The translations under genes were made by a program, and so were the position numbers. This document shows positions 1 through 7,469 of a DNA stretch of 30,479 nucleotides, one piece after another. Every line of letters begins with the position of its first letter. The stretch's first letter is position 1. This DNA comes from Lachnospiraceae bacterium (GTDB lineage Bacteria; Bacillota; Clostridia; Lachnospirales; Lachnospiraceae). The notes under the pieces were generated by a model. That model was not told the DNA's origin. It saw only the letters and a program-made list of their open reading frames with translations, and made no database searches. Location: NCBI GenBank assembly GCA_021205045.1, contig JAJPYH010000014.1, forward strand, positions 1 through 30,479, written 5' to 3'.

Positions 1-128
1 GTCGGGGCTAATGTTAAAGATTTTTCGGGACATTTTCAAAAATGCTTGACAGCACCAATCACGGCAAAGCATGGCGCGAATTTTCCGATTTCTCCTGCGC
101 TGATCCCTTCATGCGGCCCTTTGCAGGG

Positions 129-1814
129 TCACCCGGAAAGCACCTCCCGCGCCAGTTCCGCCTCCTCTTTCCTTCCAAACAGCACCCTCTCCTCATTTAC
201 CACAATACAGGGCACACTCCGGATCTGATACCTCTCCCTGAGCGCCGGAAACAGCGACATATCAAACACATCCGCCCGCACTCTTCTCTTTCTACCCTTC
301 TCCAGGGCCAGCAGCGCCGCCGACTGCACCGTCCGGGGACACATGGTACAGGTCAGCGATACAAAAATCCTGACATCCGCATTTTCCCCCGGCTCTTCCA
401 TCAACTGCAGCGCCTCCTTGGGCAGTTCCTTCCCCGGTCCGCCCAGCTGACAGACAGCCAGCAAAAAGGAAGTAAACTCCTCCCCCGTGGGAATCCCGTG
501 AAAGCAAAAGCCGCTGTCATTGCCCTCCCCGTCGCAGAGCCTTACCGCTGGCCAGAGCTCCTCCGGTATTTCTCTGGTTCCGGCATATTCCAGAGTCAGC
601 TTTTGGGAAAGCCCTGCCAGCTCCTTCAGAAACGCAAATAATTCCCTCTGTTCCTCGTCCCGCTTCGCCCAGACCCTCATGACCACCGGCTTCTCCATCC
701 GGTCCAGCAGCTCACTGACCTGTTTTTTCAGCTCCTGATCAAACAATTCATCCCTTTCCGGGAACTCCTGCTTTCGCTCCTGTCTCTTTTCATGATTTGC
801 CAGCTGAATCAACTCCGGCAGATGCAGACTGTGATGAAGCTTTTCCACATACAGCTCCAGACTGGTGGCCGCCACCGCGCCGTCCGCCACCGCCGTCACC
901 ACCTGGCGCAGCTTCTTGACGCACACATCCCCTGCCCCGAAAACGCCGGGCACATTGGTGGCCTGATTCTGATCCGTCACAAGATAGCCCTGGCTGTCCT
1001 TTTCAATTTCTGAGGGCAACCAGTCAGAGGCAGGCACATAGCCCGCGAATACGAAGACGCCAATGCCTTCCCTCTGAGTCGGGCTCTCCCAGGTCTTTCC
1101 TGTCTGGTTGTCTATAAAGGATGCTCCGGTGACAAAGCTCTCCCCGGTCACTCCGGTAATTTCCGTATGAAAATAAATCTCCATTCCGGGATTCTCCCTG
1201 GCCTTGTCGCCGAGGCTTCTGGCGCAGGTGAAATCCTCCTCCCGGACGATCATGATCACCTTTCGGGCATAGCGGGTGAGAAATAAGCCCTCCTCCACCG
1301 CCGCGTAACCGCCGCCCACTACATAAACCGTTCTGTCCGTAAAAAATTCTCCGTCGCAGGTGGCGCAGTAGGCCACACCCCTGCCCTGAAACCTAGCCTC
1401 CCCCTGAAAATTCAGTTTCCGGGGACTGGCCCCCAGAGCCAGGATGATTCCCAGGGTTTCATAGACCCGGTTCCGGGTCCTGACCTGCTTGATCTGCGTA
1501 TTGCATTGAATATCCAGCACCTCCTCCCCGGCAAATTCCGCGCCGAAGCTTCTGGCCTGGCGGGCCATGGCTGTGGTCAGCGCCTTCCCGTTTGTGCTCT
1601 CGATACCGGGATAATTGACGATGCTGTCCGTGATCCGGATCTGCCCGCCCACGTCCCCCTTTTCCAGCACCAGGACCCGGTATTTGGCCCGGGCCATATA
1701 GATGGCGGCGGAGAGTCCCGCGGGGCCGCCGCCTACGATGATGACGTCGTACATGTCTCTCCCGTCCGCCCCGCTCTCTGCCATATTCCTTTCACACATA
1801 TTGCTTTCTTTCAT
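129..1814 (-). CDS. AhpF-like flavoprotein disulfide reductase with C-terminal glutaredoxin-like domains
   Basis: Probable NAD(P)H-dependent reductase that recharges the peroxiredoxin encoded just upstream. The N-terminal two thirds is thioredoxin-reductase-like: an FAD-binding GGGPAGLSAA motif near the start, the redox-active CATC of a TrxR-type domain at about residue 150, a nucleotide-binding GGGYAA shortly after, and the GVFGAGDV motif of the second FAD segment. The last ~190 residues resemble the double thioredoxin fold found at the N terminus of AhpF, including a GIPTGEEFTS segment and a CTMC redox motif near residue 489. In canonical AhpF this module is N-terminal, so the domain order is swapped here. 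The start is uncertain: the frame is open to 1865 (TTG) with many Met codons. I chose the ATG at 1814 because GGAAGG lies six bases ahead of it; the ATG at 1754 (MYDVIIVGGG) is the conserved-core alternative. It is probably cotranscribed with ahpC. Confidence 0.88.
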   Translation of the reverse strand: MKESNMCERNMAESGADGRDMYDVIIVGGGPAGLSAAIYMARAKYRVLVLEKGDVGGQIRITDSIVNYPGIESTNGKALTTAMARQARSFGAEFAGEEVLDIQCNTQIKQVRTRNRVYETLGIILALGASPRKLNFQGEARFQGRGVAYCATCDGEFFTDRTVYVVGGGYAAVEEGLFLTRYARKVIMIVREEDFTCARSLGDKARENPGMEIYFHTEITGVTGESFVTGASFIDNQTGKTWESPTQREGIGVFVFAGYVPASDWLPSEIEKDSQGYLVTDQNQATNVPGVFGAGDVCVKKLRQVVTAVADGAVAATSLELYVEKLHHSLHLPELIQLANHEKRQERKQEFPERDELFDQELKKQVSELLDRMEKPVVMRVWAKRDEEQRELFAFLKELAGLSQKLTLEYAGTREIPEELWPAVRLCDGEGNDSGFCFHGIPTGEEFTSFLLAVCQLGGPGKELPKEALQLMEEPGENADVRIFVSLTCTMCPRTVQSAALLALEKGRKRRVRADVFDMSLFPALRERYQIRSVPCIVVNEERVLFGRKEEAELAREVLSG

Positions 1815-1896
1815 ATCATACCTTCCGCGCATATCCCTCATATGCATATCCGTTTCTTTCATCAAACCTTATGCCGGGATCCATTTTCCCCTTTCT

Positions 1897-2460
1897 CTAC
1901 AGCATCCCCACCAGATTGAGGCTGGGCTTCAGGGTCTTATCGCCGGGCTGCCATTTGGCCGGGCAGACCTGATCGCCGTGCTCGGCCACAAACTGGCTGG
2001 CCTTCACCCTGCGCAGCAGCTCCACAGCGTTTCTGCCCACATTTCCCGCGATCACCTCATAGGCTACAATGATCCCGTCCGGATTGACAATAAAGGTGCC
2101 TCTCTCGGCGGCACCCTCCTCCTCGATCATTACGTTGAAATCCCTGGTCAGCATGCCCGTGGGATCCGCCAGCATGGGAAACTGCAGCTTTCTGATGGTA
2201 TCCGACACATCATGCCAGGCCTTGTGGACAAAATGACTGTCGCAGGAAACGCTGTAAATCTCACAGCCGATCTCCTGAAATTCCCCGTAGTGATCCGCCA
2301 GATCCTCCAGCTCCGTGGGGCAGACAAAGGTAAAGTCCGCCGGATAAAAGAAAAACACGCTCCACTTCCCCAGAATGTCCTTGCGGGAAACGGTTTTGAA
2401 AGCATCGTGATGGTAGGCCTGCACCTTGAATTCACCCACCGGTTTCTTGATCAGTGACAT
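1897..2460 (-). CDS. ahpC: Peroxiredoxin AhpC (alkyl hydroperoxide reductase subunit C)
   Basis: Typical 2-Cys peroxiredoxin of 187 residues, which reduces hydrogen peroxide, organic peroxides and often peroxynitrite in the cytoplasm. The peroxidatic Cys47 sits in FTFVCPTE and the resolving Cys166 in VCPAKW near the C terminus. The length is that of bacterial AhpC. The ATG at 2460 has a perfect GGGAGG seven bases upstream. The reductase that should regenerate it follows in the same direction after roughly 80 bases, so the two form an ahpC-reductase unit. A terminator-like hairpin lies about 48 bases upstream of the start, so the gene has its own promoter or a leader containing that hairpin. 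Confidence 0.96.
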   Translation of the reverse strand: MSLIKKPVGEFKVQAYHHDAFKTVSRKDILGKWSVFFFYPADFTFVCPTELEDLADHYGEFQEIGCEIYSVSCDSHFVHKAWHDVSDTIRKLQFPMLADPTGMLTRDFNVMIEEEGAAERGTFIVNPDGIIVAYEVIAGNVGRNAVELLRRVKASQFVAEHGDQVCPAKWQPGDKTLKPSLNLVGML

Positions 2461-2501
2461 AAAAAATCCTCCCTGTAAAAAAGATTTGTCCGTAAACAGA
2501 C

Positions 2502-2545
2502 AAAAAAGTACCGGTTAAAGCTTTCCCTTAACCGGCACTTTTTAT
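2502..2545 (-). terminator. Rho-independent terminator after the serine acetyltransferase gene
   Basis: Read on the minus strand, GTGCCGGTTAA pairs with TTAACCGGTAC across a loop of about 9 bases (one G-T pair) and is followed at once by TTTTTTG. This is a classical intrinsic terminator, 70-110 bases after the acetyltransferase stop. It also lies only about 48 bases before the ahpC ATG, so it may act in the ahpC leader as well. Confidence 0.75.
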
Positions 2546-2616
2546 CCTTCATTACAGAAAGATCGTTTTTATTTCAGGGTTATGACCTCCACATTCACTT
2601 TCAAAGAGGACAAGGC

Positions 2617-3582
2617 TTAAATCACCCAGTCTCCGCTCTCGTCCTGCTGCAGCCCATCCAGCTTCTCCTTCTCCTGATGATTGCCGTAGCGGTAGATCAG
2701 CTCCGGGCTGGCGATGCTGACGCTGGTGTCGGGCGGAACGGATTTGGTGATAAAGGTGTTGCCGCCGATAACCGTATTGCGGCCGATGACGGTCTCGCCG
2801 CCCAGAATGGATGCGTTGGAATAAATGGTCACGTTGTCCTCGATGGTGGGATGGCGCTTCTTGCTTTTCAGCTTCTGACCGCCTCTGGTGGAAAGTGCGC
2901 CGATGGTCACGCCCTGGTAGACCTTCACATTATCGCCGATAATGGTGGTCTCACCGATGACGATGCCGGTGCCGTGATCCATGAAAAAGCTTCTGCCGAT
3001 GGTGGCGCCGGGGTGAATGTCGATTCCGGTGGCGCTGTGGGCGATCTCCGTCATCATCCTGGGAATCAGAGGCACACGAAGCAGCTGCAGCTCATGAGCG
3101 ATTCGATACACAAAAATGGCGTAAAAGCCGGGGTAGGAAAAGATGATCTCCTCAATTCCGGAGGCCGCCGGGTCGCCGTCATAAGCCGCCTGGGCGTCCA
3201 TTTCCAGAGACTCCCGAAGCTTCGGAATCCGGGACAGAAAGGCGATGCAGATATCGTAGGCTTTCTCCTCCAGTGCATCTACGCTGCTCTCCTCTTTCTC
3301 CTCCGCGGAGCCCTGCAGCACCAGCATAATCTGTTTGCTCAGGTTGAAAAGAATATCCTCCAGAAGCATGCTCAGATTATTCTTGGCCGTATATATCCGG
3401 TAATGCTGATTGCGGTAATAGCCGCGAAAAATAATCTGCTGAAGATTGGAAAGAATTTCATTGATGACCGCCTTGTCGGGCTGGCTGAAGATTTCGTCGG
3501 TGTCGATGCGTCTTTTGCGCTCGTAATCCTCCAGGATGTCATCCACCAGGGAAATGATCTCATCATTTAACATATTTTTCAT
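2617..3582 (-). CDS. epsC: Serine O-acetyltransferase (EpsC/CysE family)
   Basis: Transfers acetyl from acetyl-CoA to L-serine to give O-acetylserine, the acceptor for sulfide in cysteine synthesis. The protein has 321 residues, like the long EpsC-type enzymes of Clostridia. Residues 1-170 are an alpha-helical region, followed by a left-handed beta-helix of hexapeptide repeats from about 185. Catalytic residues can be placed by analogy with E. coli CysE: His203 in MDHGTG and Asp188 in GIDIH, with the same 15-residue spacing as E. coli D143/H158. The start at 3582 has AAGGA about six bases upstream. It stands as a single gene between degV and ahpC and is closed by a clear terminator. No T-box or other cysteine-responsive leader is visible in the 138-base gap upstream. 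Confidence 0.93.
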   Translation of the reverse strand: MKNMLNDEIISLVDDILEDYERKRRIDTDEIFSQPDKAVINEILSNLQQIIFRGYYRNQHYRIYTAKNNLSMLLEDILFNLSKQIMLVLQGSAEEKEESSVDALEEKAYDICIAFLSRIPKLRESLEMDAQAAYDGDPAASGIEEIIFSYPGFYAIFVYRIAHELQLLRVPLIPRMMTEIAHSATGIDIHPGATIGRSFFMDHGTGIVIGETTIIGDNVKVYQGVTIGALSTRGGQKLKSKKRHPTIEDNVTIYSNASILGGETVIGRNTVIGGNTFITKSVPPDTSVSIASPELIYRYGNHQEKEKLDGLQQDESGDWVI

Positions 3583-3720
3583 AAATATTCCTTATATTCA
3601 TAATAGCGTTTCTGTTATTTCTATATGCTTCCGGCCTTGTATCACAGGGCGAAACAGATATTTCATTGTATTGCAGATGAATGGCTGTCATACCGGGCAG
3701 CTGCGAATTACAGGATATTG

Positions 3721-3915
3721 TTAATCCAGATATTTCTCATACTCCGGGTTCACCTGATCCAGCGCGGTGATACCCACAATTACGCCGCCGGTATGGGCGC
3801 CGATGGCGCAGCCCACCTGGCTGGCCAGAATCCCTTTCACATGATAACGCGCCTGTAACTCTTCCCCTACCTTCTGAGCCAGAGCCGGGTCGCTTCCGCT
3901 GACCACGCCGATGAT
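3721..3915 (-). pseudogene. C-terminal fragment of DegV-family protein, cut off by an in-frame amber codon
   Basis: The sequence from 3915 down to the stop at 3721 continues the DegV frame (IIGVVSGSDPALAQKVGEEL) and carries the expected C-terminal DegV segment with GCAIGAHTGGVIVG. It is separated from the upstream part only by TAG at 3916-3918; there is no frame change. No ribosome binding site precedes the GTG at 3906, so independent translation is unlikely. Together the two parts would be 295 codons, the normal DegV length. Confidence 0.8.
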
Positions 3916-4608
3916 CTAGCGGTCCAGGTCACGGCATTTCTCACCGATCATGTCCTCCACACGGCGAACCGCCTTCTTCCAGCCGCGGACATTCTCAGAG
4001 CCCTTTAGGGCGCCCTCCTCATCCACTACCAGAATGGGCTTGATATCCAGAAGGCCGCCCGCCGCCGCGCTGATGGCGCTGACTCTGCCGCCCTTGTACA
4101 GGTAATGAAGGGTCTGCACCGTGAACTGAATCTTCATATGTTCGCAGAAATACTGCGCCGCCTCGATGATCAGCTCCCTGGGCACGCCGTTTTTCTGCAT
4201 CTGAAGCAGATAATAGGTCACCAGGCCGAAGCCGATGGATGCGCATTTGGAATCAATAATTGTAATCTGAAAGTCCGGAAATTCCTCCAGCAGATCCGCC
4301 TTTGCCAGATTGGCCGCCTGAAAGGTACCCGCGATGCCGGTGGAAAAGCAGATATAAAGCACCTCGTCTCCCGCCTCAGCGTAGGGTTTGAAATGATCGT
4401 AAAACATCTGCTGGCTGATATGGTAGGTCTTGATATCGGACTTGCCCTCCGCCTGAATTCTGTAAAACTCTTCAGGCCAGATGGTGGAGCCGTCAAAATA
4501 ATCCACGTCGTCAATGGTGACGGGAGTGGGAATCACATGCAGTTTGTATTCCTGCCTGACAGACTGCGGAACGTCGGACGCAGAGTCCGTGATAATGTAA
4601 AATGCCAT
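3916..4608 (-). CDS. DegV family fatty-acid-binding protein, truncated by TAG
   Basis: DegV/FakB proteins bind a fatty acid and present it to a fatty-acid kinase for acyl-phosphate formation and phospholipid synthesis. The N-terminal FYIITDSASDVP motif and the ligand-pocket segment FSTGIAGTFQAA are intact, and the second-domain GGRVSAISAA segment is present. Translation stops after 230 residues at TAG 3916-3918, so the last ~64 residues, including the GAHTGGVIVG element that helps form the lipid head-group site, would be missing. The start at 4608 has AAAGGAG seven bases upstream and a plausible promoter at 4716-4744. It is either a recent nonsense mutation, a sequencing error, or a gene needing suppression. 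Confidence 0.88.
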   Translation of the reverse strand: MAFYIITDSASDVPQSVRQEYKLHVIPTPVTIDDVDYFDGSTIWPEEFYRIQAEGKSDIKTYHISQQMFYDHFKPYAEAGDEVLYICFSTGIAGTFQAANLAKADLLEEFPDFQITIIDSKCASIGFGLVTYYLLQMQKNGVPRELIIEAAQYFCEHMKIQFTVQTLHYLYKGGRVSAISAAAGGLLDIKPILVVDEEGALKGSENVRGWKKAVRRVEDMIGEKCRDLDR

Positions 4609-4715
4609 GGAATTTCTCCTTTCTCATACCGGAGTGCGATCTTCTGATCGGAGTGCGCCGTCCCTTAAGCCAGTTTGCCCCTCATACCGTTACGTTGCTT
4701 TACCAAATTAATGGT

Positions 4716-4744
4716 ATTTTAACATTATCACAGAAAAAACACAA
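4716..4744 (-). promoter_or_regulatory. Candidate sigma-A promoter for degV
   Basis: On the minus strand TTGTGT (4744-4739) and TAAAAT (4721-4716) are separated by exactly 17 bases, about 100 bases upstream of the degV start in an AT-rich patch. The match to consensus is moderate. Confidence 0.4.
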
Positions 4745-4745
4745 T

Positions 4746-4863
4746 GTTTATTTCATTTCTCACCAATCGGCCTTCTCACCGGCCAGCTGATCAATGATAC
4801 TCAAGCCACCTTTTATTTCACTTCTCACCGGCTATCAAGCCATCTTTTATTTCACTTCTCACC
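4746..4863. repeat. Imperfect tandem repeats anchored on the S8 protease stop codon
   Basis: The 19-base segment TTTTATTTCACTTCTCACC occurs at 4845-4863 and 4811-4829. A close variant (one A for C difference) lies at 4747-4764, and a shorter TTCTCACCGGC piece at 4773-4783. The copy at 4845-4863 encodes the last codons and TGA stop of the protease; the others lie beyond the stop. The repeat thus looks like repeated duplication of the gene's 3' end. Confidence 0.7.
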
Positions 4864-6816
4864 AGTCAGCCCGTCCAGGGACAATCTCCCATACCCGGCC
4901 TTCCCGGAAGGATATCTGTCAATGCCGGGCAGCGGAACAGCCGCCTTCATCATCTCCGCCTTTAATTTTTCTCCATATAAAAAATAATCGTTGCCCCGCA
5001 GGATTCCCCACTCCATCATAAGCGCCGCCGCTCCGGTCACAAAGGGCGCGGCAAAACTGGTGCCGGTGAAGGCGGCGTAGCTTCCTCCCGGCGCAGGAGC
5101 CCAAATATCCACTCCCGGCGCTGCCAAGGTGGGACGAACCGCCCCGATATTGCTTTTTTCCTGAAAATAATCGTCCTGCGCCGATCCCTGGCCGCTGAAA
5201 TCCGCGAAGGCGCCTGTCAGCGGGTGACAGGCCGATACGGCGATGGTTCTGGCTGAGGTGGAGGGAATGGTCAGGGTCATTTCCTGCGAAGGGTTGTAAA
5301 ACCTCGTCCCCTGATTTCTGGTGGAAGCCACCGGCAGATACATGTAATAAAATCCGTTTCTGATCTGCACCGGCTCCATCCGCAGCCGCCAGACTCCCTC
5401 ATCAATATAAAAATTCTCCGGCAAAAGGTCAAAATAGATTTCCTGGTTGGTGCTGTAGGGCGTGGGCTGCCCCGCGTAGGCCAGCACCCTGGTATTTCCC
5501 AGCGTCACCGATATTTTCTGATACTGCCCGGGATCTACGAAAACAGATTCTCCATCCGGGGCAATCAGACGCAGGGTGTAGTCGTCCGCAAAGTTTTTCC
5601 AGAACTGAATATTCAGACTGGCCTCGTAAGGGGCTACGCCGATCTCCACCTGGGCGGTGCGTCCTTGCGCAAGGTAACCGCTGCAGCGCCCGCCGGACAA
5701 GCCCTCGTTTCCGGTGCCCACACAGATCACATTTCTGCCGATCTCCGCGATATTGTCGATGAAGCGCTCCAGCAGGGAGGTGCCGTTGTGGGAGCCGTAA
5801 CTATTGCCAAAGCTGAGGTTTACGGCCAGAGGCTGATTTCGCTCCAGGGCAAACTGAGATACAAAGGTCAGGGCACGCATCAGCTCCGTGGTCCTGGGGA
5901 AGCCCTTATCTCCAGGGTTTCCCAGCTTTACAATCAGAAGGTCGCTGTCAGGCGCGATTCCGGAGTACCCGCCATTCATGCTGCCAGGGGTCTCTGCATT
6001 GCTGAAGGTCCCGTTGCTGCCGGAAGTCTCTGTGCCGCTGAAGGCCCCTTTGCTACCGGAAGACTCTCTGCCGCTGAAAGCCCCGGTGCTGCCGGCAGTC
6101 TCTGGGCCGCTGACAGCCGCATCGCCGCCAGGAACCGCGCCTCTGCCGGAGGCCGCAATCCCCGCCACCGCCGTGCCGTGACCGCTGGTATCCACTGAGG
6201 GCACTACCTCCGTGGGAAAAGCGCGCCCCAGGGCAGCATTGATATCCTGAGGCGTAAAAAGCCGCCCCTGGCGAAAACCCTCCGGTGGAGGATTGACCGG
6301 GTCTGGGGACAGGGTCTGATCCCAGAGCGCCGCGATGCGGGTAGAGCCGTCCGGGTGGCGGAAATTGGGAAGAGTATAGTCAATACCGGAGTCGATGATT
6401 GCCACCAGCACACCCTTGCCCGACAGCTTCGATAAATGATCCCCGGAAGCTTCTTGTCCGGAAGTGCGCTCCCCCATCAGGAGATCCAAGCCTGATGAAT
6501 CCGACATTTCCTTCCCTGAACTCTCCTGCTCAAAATACAGCCTCTTTGGCAGCTCCGCATATTCAATCTGCGGATTTGGCGGCACATTTTCAATCAAAAA
6601 CGTGGGAATGGTCAGAATCCCGTACCCGGCGATCAGAGGCTCCAGCACAATTCCTTCCGGCAGAGTACCTGTCAGGTCGCCGTTATATTTGATGATCACC
6701 TCCCAGGTGTCCTGTGTCTCATCATAACCTGCGTCCAGAATTTCCGATTTCTCCCGCACCCTCTCCGGCTCGGATCCGGCCAGATTCAGCGCTGCTTCCA
6801 TCTTTTCATTATCCAT
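4852..6816 (-). CDS. S8 family (subtilisin-like) serine protease, Csp-like
   Basis: Member of the Clostridial Csp-type subtilases, best known for processing the spore cortex hydrolase during germination, though many paralogues have unknown roles. The triad appears intact: Asp142 in VAIIDSGIDY, His213 in SGHGTAVAG, Ser587 in GTSFAAP, with oxyanion Asn370 in GTGNEG. Residues 1-125 form an N-terminal prodomain-like region with no secretion signal, and about 385-510 a beta-rich insert like the Csp jelly-roll domain. At 654 residues it is longer than usual Csp proteins (about 550-580), mainly because of a linker around 95-130 and four 12-residue repeats between His213 and the GYSGIAPDSD segment. 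No good ribosome binding site precedes the ATG at 6816, only 10 bases from an inverted-repeat element. It stands alone and its substrate cannot be deduced. Confidence 0.92.
   Translation of the reverse strand: MDNEKMEAALNLAGSEPERVREKSEILDAGYDETQDTWEVIIKYNGDLTGTLPEGIVLEPLIAGYGILTIPTFLIENVPPNPQIEYAELPKRLYFEQESSGKEMSDSSGLDLLMGERTSGQEASGDHLSKLSGKGVLVAIIDSGIDYTLPNFRHPDGSTRIAALWDQTLSPDPVNPPPEGFRQGRLFTPQDINAALGRAFPTEVVPSVDTSGHGTAVAGIAASGRGAVPGGDAAVSGPETAGSTGAFSGRESSGSKGAFSGTETSGSNGTFSNAETPGSMNGGYSGIAPDSDLLIVKLGNPGDKGFPRTTELMRALTFVSQFALERNQPLAVNLSFGNSYGSHNGTSLLERFIDNIAEIGRNVICVGTGNEGLSGGRCSGYLAQGRTAQVEIGVAPYEASLNIQFWKNFADDYTLRLIAPDGESVFVDPGQYQKISVTLGNTRVLAYAGQPTPYSTNQEIYFDLLPENFYIDEGVWRLRMEPVQIRNGFYYMYLPVASTRNQGTRFYNPSQEMTLTIPSTSARTIAVSACHPLTGAFADFSGQGSAQDDYFQEKSNIGAVRPTLAAPGVDIWAPAPGGSYAAFTGTSFAAPFVTGAAALMMEWGILRGNDYFLYGEKLKAEMMKAAVPLPGIDRYPSGKAGYGRLSLDGLTGEK
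5981..6124 (-). repeat. Four 36-bp tandem repeats inside the S8 protease gene
   Basis: Units at 5981-6016, 6017-6052, 6053-6088 and 6089-6124 encode 12-residue repeats of the type (A/T)(V/F)S(G/N)xE(T/S)xGSxx, for example AFSGTETSGSNG. They lie in a surface loop directly after the catalytic His strand, where relatives have a few residues. The unit length keeps the frame, and the Ser/Gly/Thr-rich composition suggests a flexible insert. Confidence 0.9.
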
Positions 6817-6826
6817 AAAACATACT

Positions 6827-6948
6827 TACGGGACTGCTTTTTCCTGCGGCACATTTTCAGAATTTCATGGTCTTTCCAGCCAATTCTTCTTTCAATATGC
6901 CTCAGGCTCCGTCCATCAACCTGCCGACGGACAAAAAACAGTCCCGTA
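6827..6948. repeat. Inverted-repeat bounded element (MITE-like) upstream of the S8 protease
   Basis: TACGGGACTG-CTTTTTCC at 6827-6844 is the reverse complement, with few mismatches, of 6929-6948 (GGACAAAAAACAGTCCCGTA). The 122-bp segment between and including these arms ends 10 bases before the protease ATG. It could be a miniature transposable element or an mRNA leader stem. I see no transposase and no clear target duplication beyond TA. Confidence 0.4.
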
Positions 6949-7018
6949 TCCGTTATTTTATGTAATTATATGCAGCTTTTTTTATCCGTATTTCCATTCG
7001 TGGGTTCTTTGTCATAAA

Positions 7019-7469
7019 TCAGGCGTTGGCAGCGAGCATATATCTGTTAATATCATTCTCAGACAGACTGTATTTCCTTACAATCCGCTGCCGGATTTCC
7101 TCTTCCGGTATCCGGAACTTCCTGTAAGCCTCCAGCATCGAATTAATCTCATGCTCCTGCGCCGCTTTCCTGAACTCTTCCTCGCGCTCCTGCGCCGCTT
7201 CCCGTTCTTCCTTCCTTACCTTTTCCTTTGCATCCTCAATTGCATCATACCAGCCTTTACACACGTTTACCACCTCTTCTTCTTCCTTCACTTGAATGTT
7301 TACATTTGCGCAGTCCCTGATGACCCGCGCCGCCTTCCTGTCCAGGCCTTTGAATGCGTCATTTCCCTCCATAAGTTCAGCCAGTTTCCTCTTGTCCTGC
7401 CCAAACTTCATAAACTTCAATATCCTCATCACTGATGTAATCCTTTGTAGAAGCGTCGATTTTTCCCAT
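7019..7469 (-). pseudogene. Remnant of Rpn-family recombination-promoting nuclease/putative transposase with internal deletion
   Basis: The ATG at 7469, preceded by a good AAGGAAGG site, begins MGKIDASTKDYISDE, the typical N terminus of Lachnospiraceae Rpn-family (PD-(D/E)xK transposase-like) proteins. After about 17 codons the recognisable sequence moves to another frame, and from about 7432 it reads ILKFMKFGQDKRKLAELMEG onward, typical of the C-terminal third of the same family, down to the stop at 7019. The nuclease core, normally about 150-200 residues, is missing. The longest single frame (7019-7432, 137 aa) includes the charged helical KEEREAAQEREEEFRKAAQE region and a terminal YSLSENDINRYM segment. 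Family assignment is from remembered motif patterns. I judge this a dead remnant rather than a working small protein, although the 137-aa frame could in principle be translated. Confidence 0.7.

Noticed and set aside
46..51. TTGACA as a plus-strand promoter -35 box
   Set aside because: No acceptable -10 hexamer 16-18 bases downstream and no plus-strand gene to serve.
42..641. Plus-strand open frame of 199 codons at the left edge
   Set aside because: It lies antisense to the C-terminal redox domains of the AhpF-like reductase, has no ribosome binding site and gives a His/Pro/Arg-rich low-complexity product typical of a shadow frame in GC-rich DNA.
3916..3918. TAG read as pyrrolysine or another recoded amino acid
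   Set aside because: Other genes in the window end at TAG (ahpC, amylase) and TAA (acetyltransferase). There is no pylT/pylS here and the flanking sequence has no recoding-type structure that I can see.
5665..6198. Plus-strand repeat protein frame opposite the S8 protease
   Set aside because: It mirrors the 36-bp repeats on the opposite strand and has no start signal; the sense strand encodes an intact protease.
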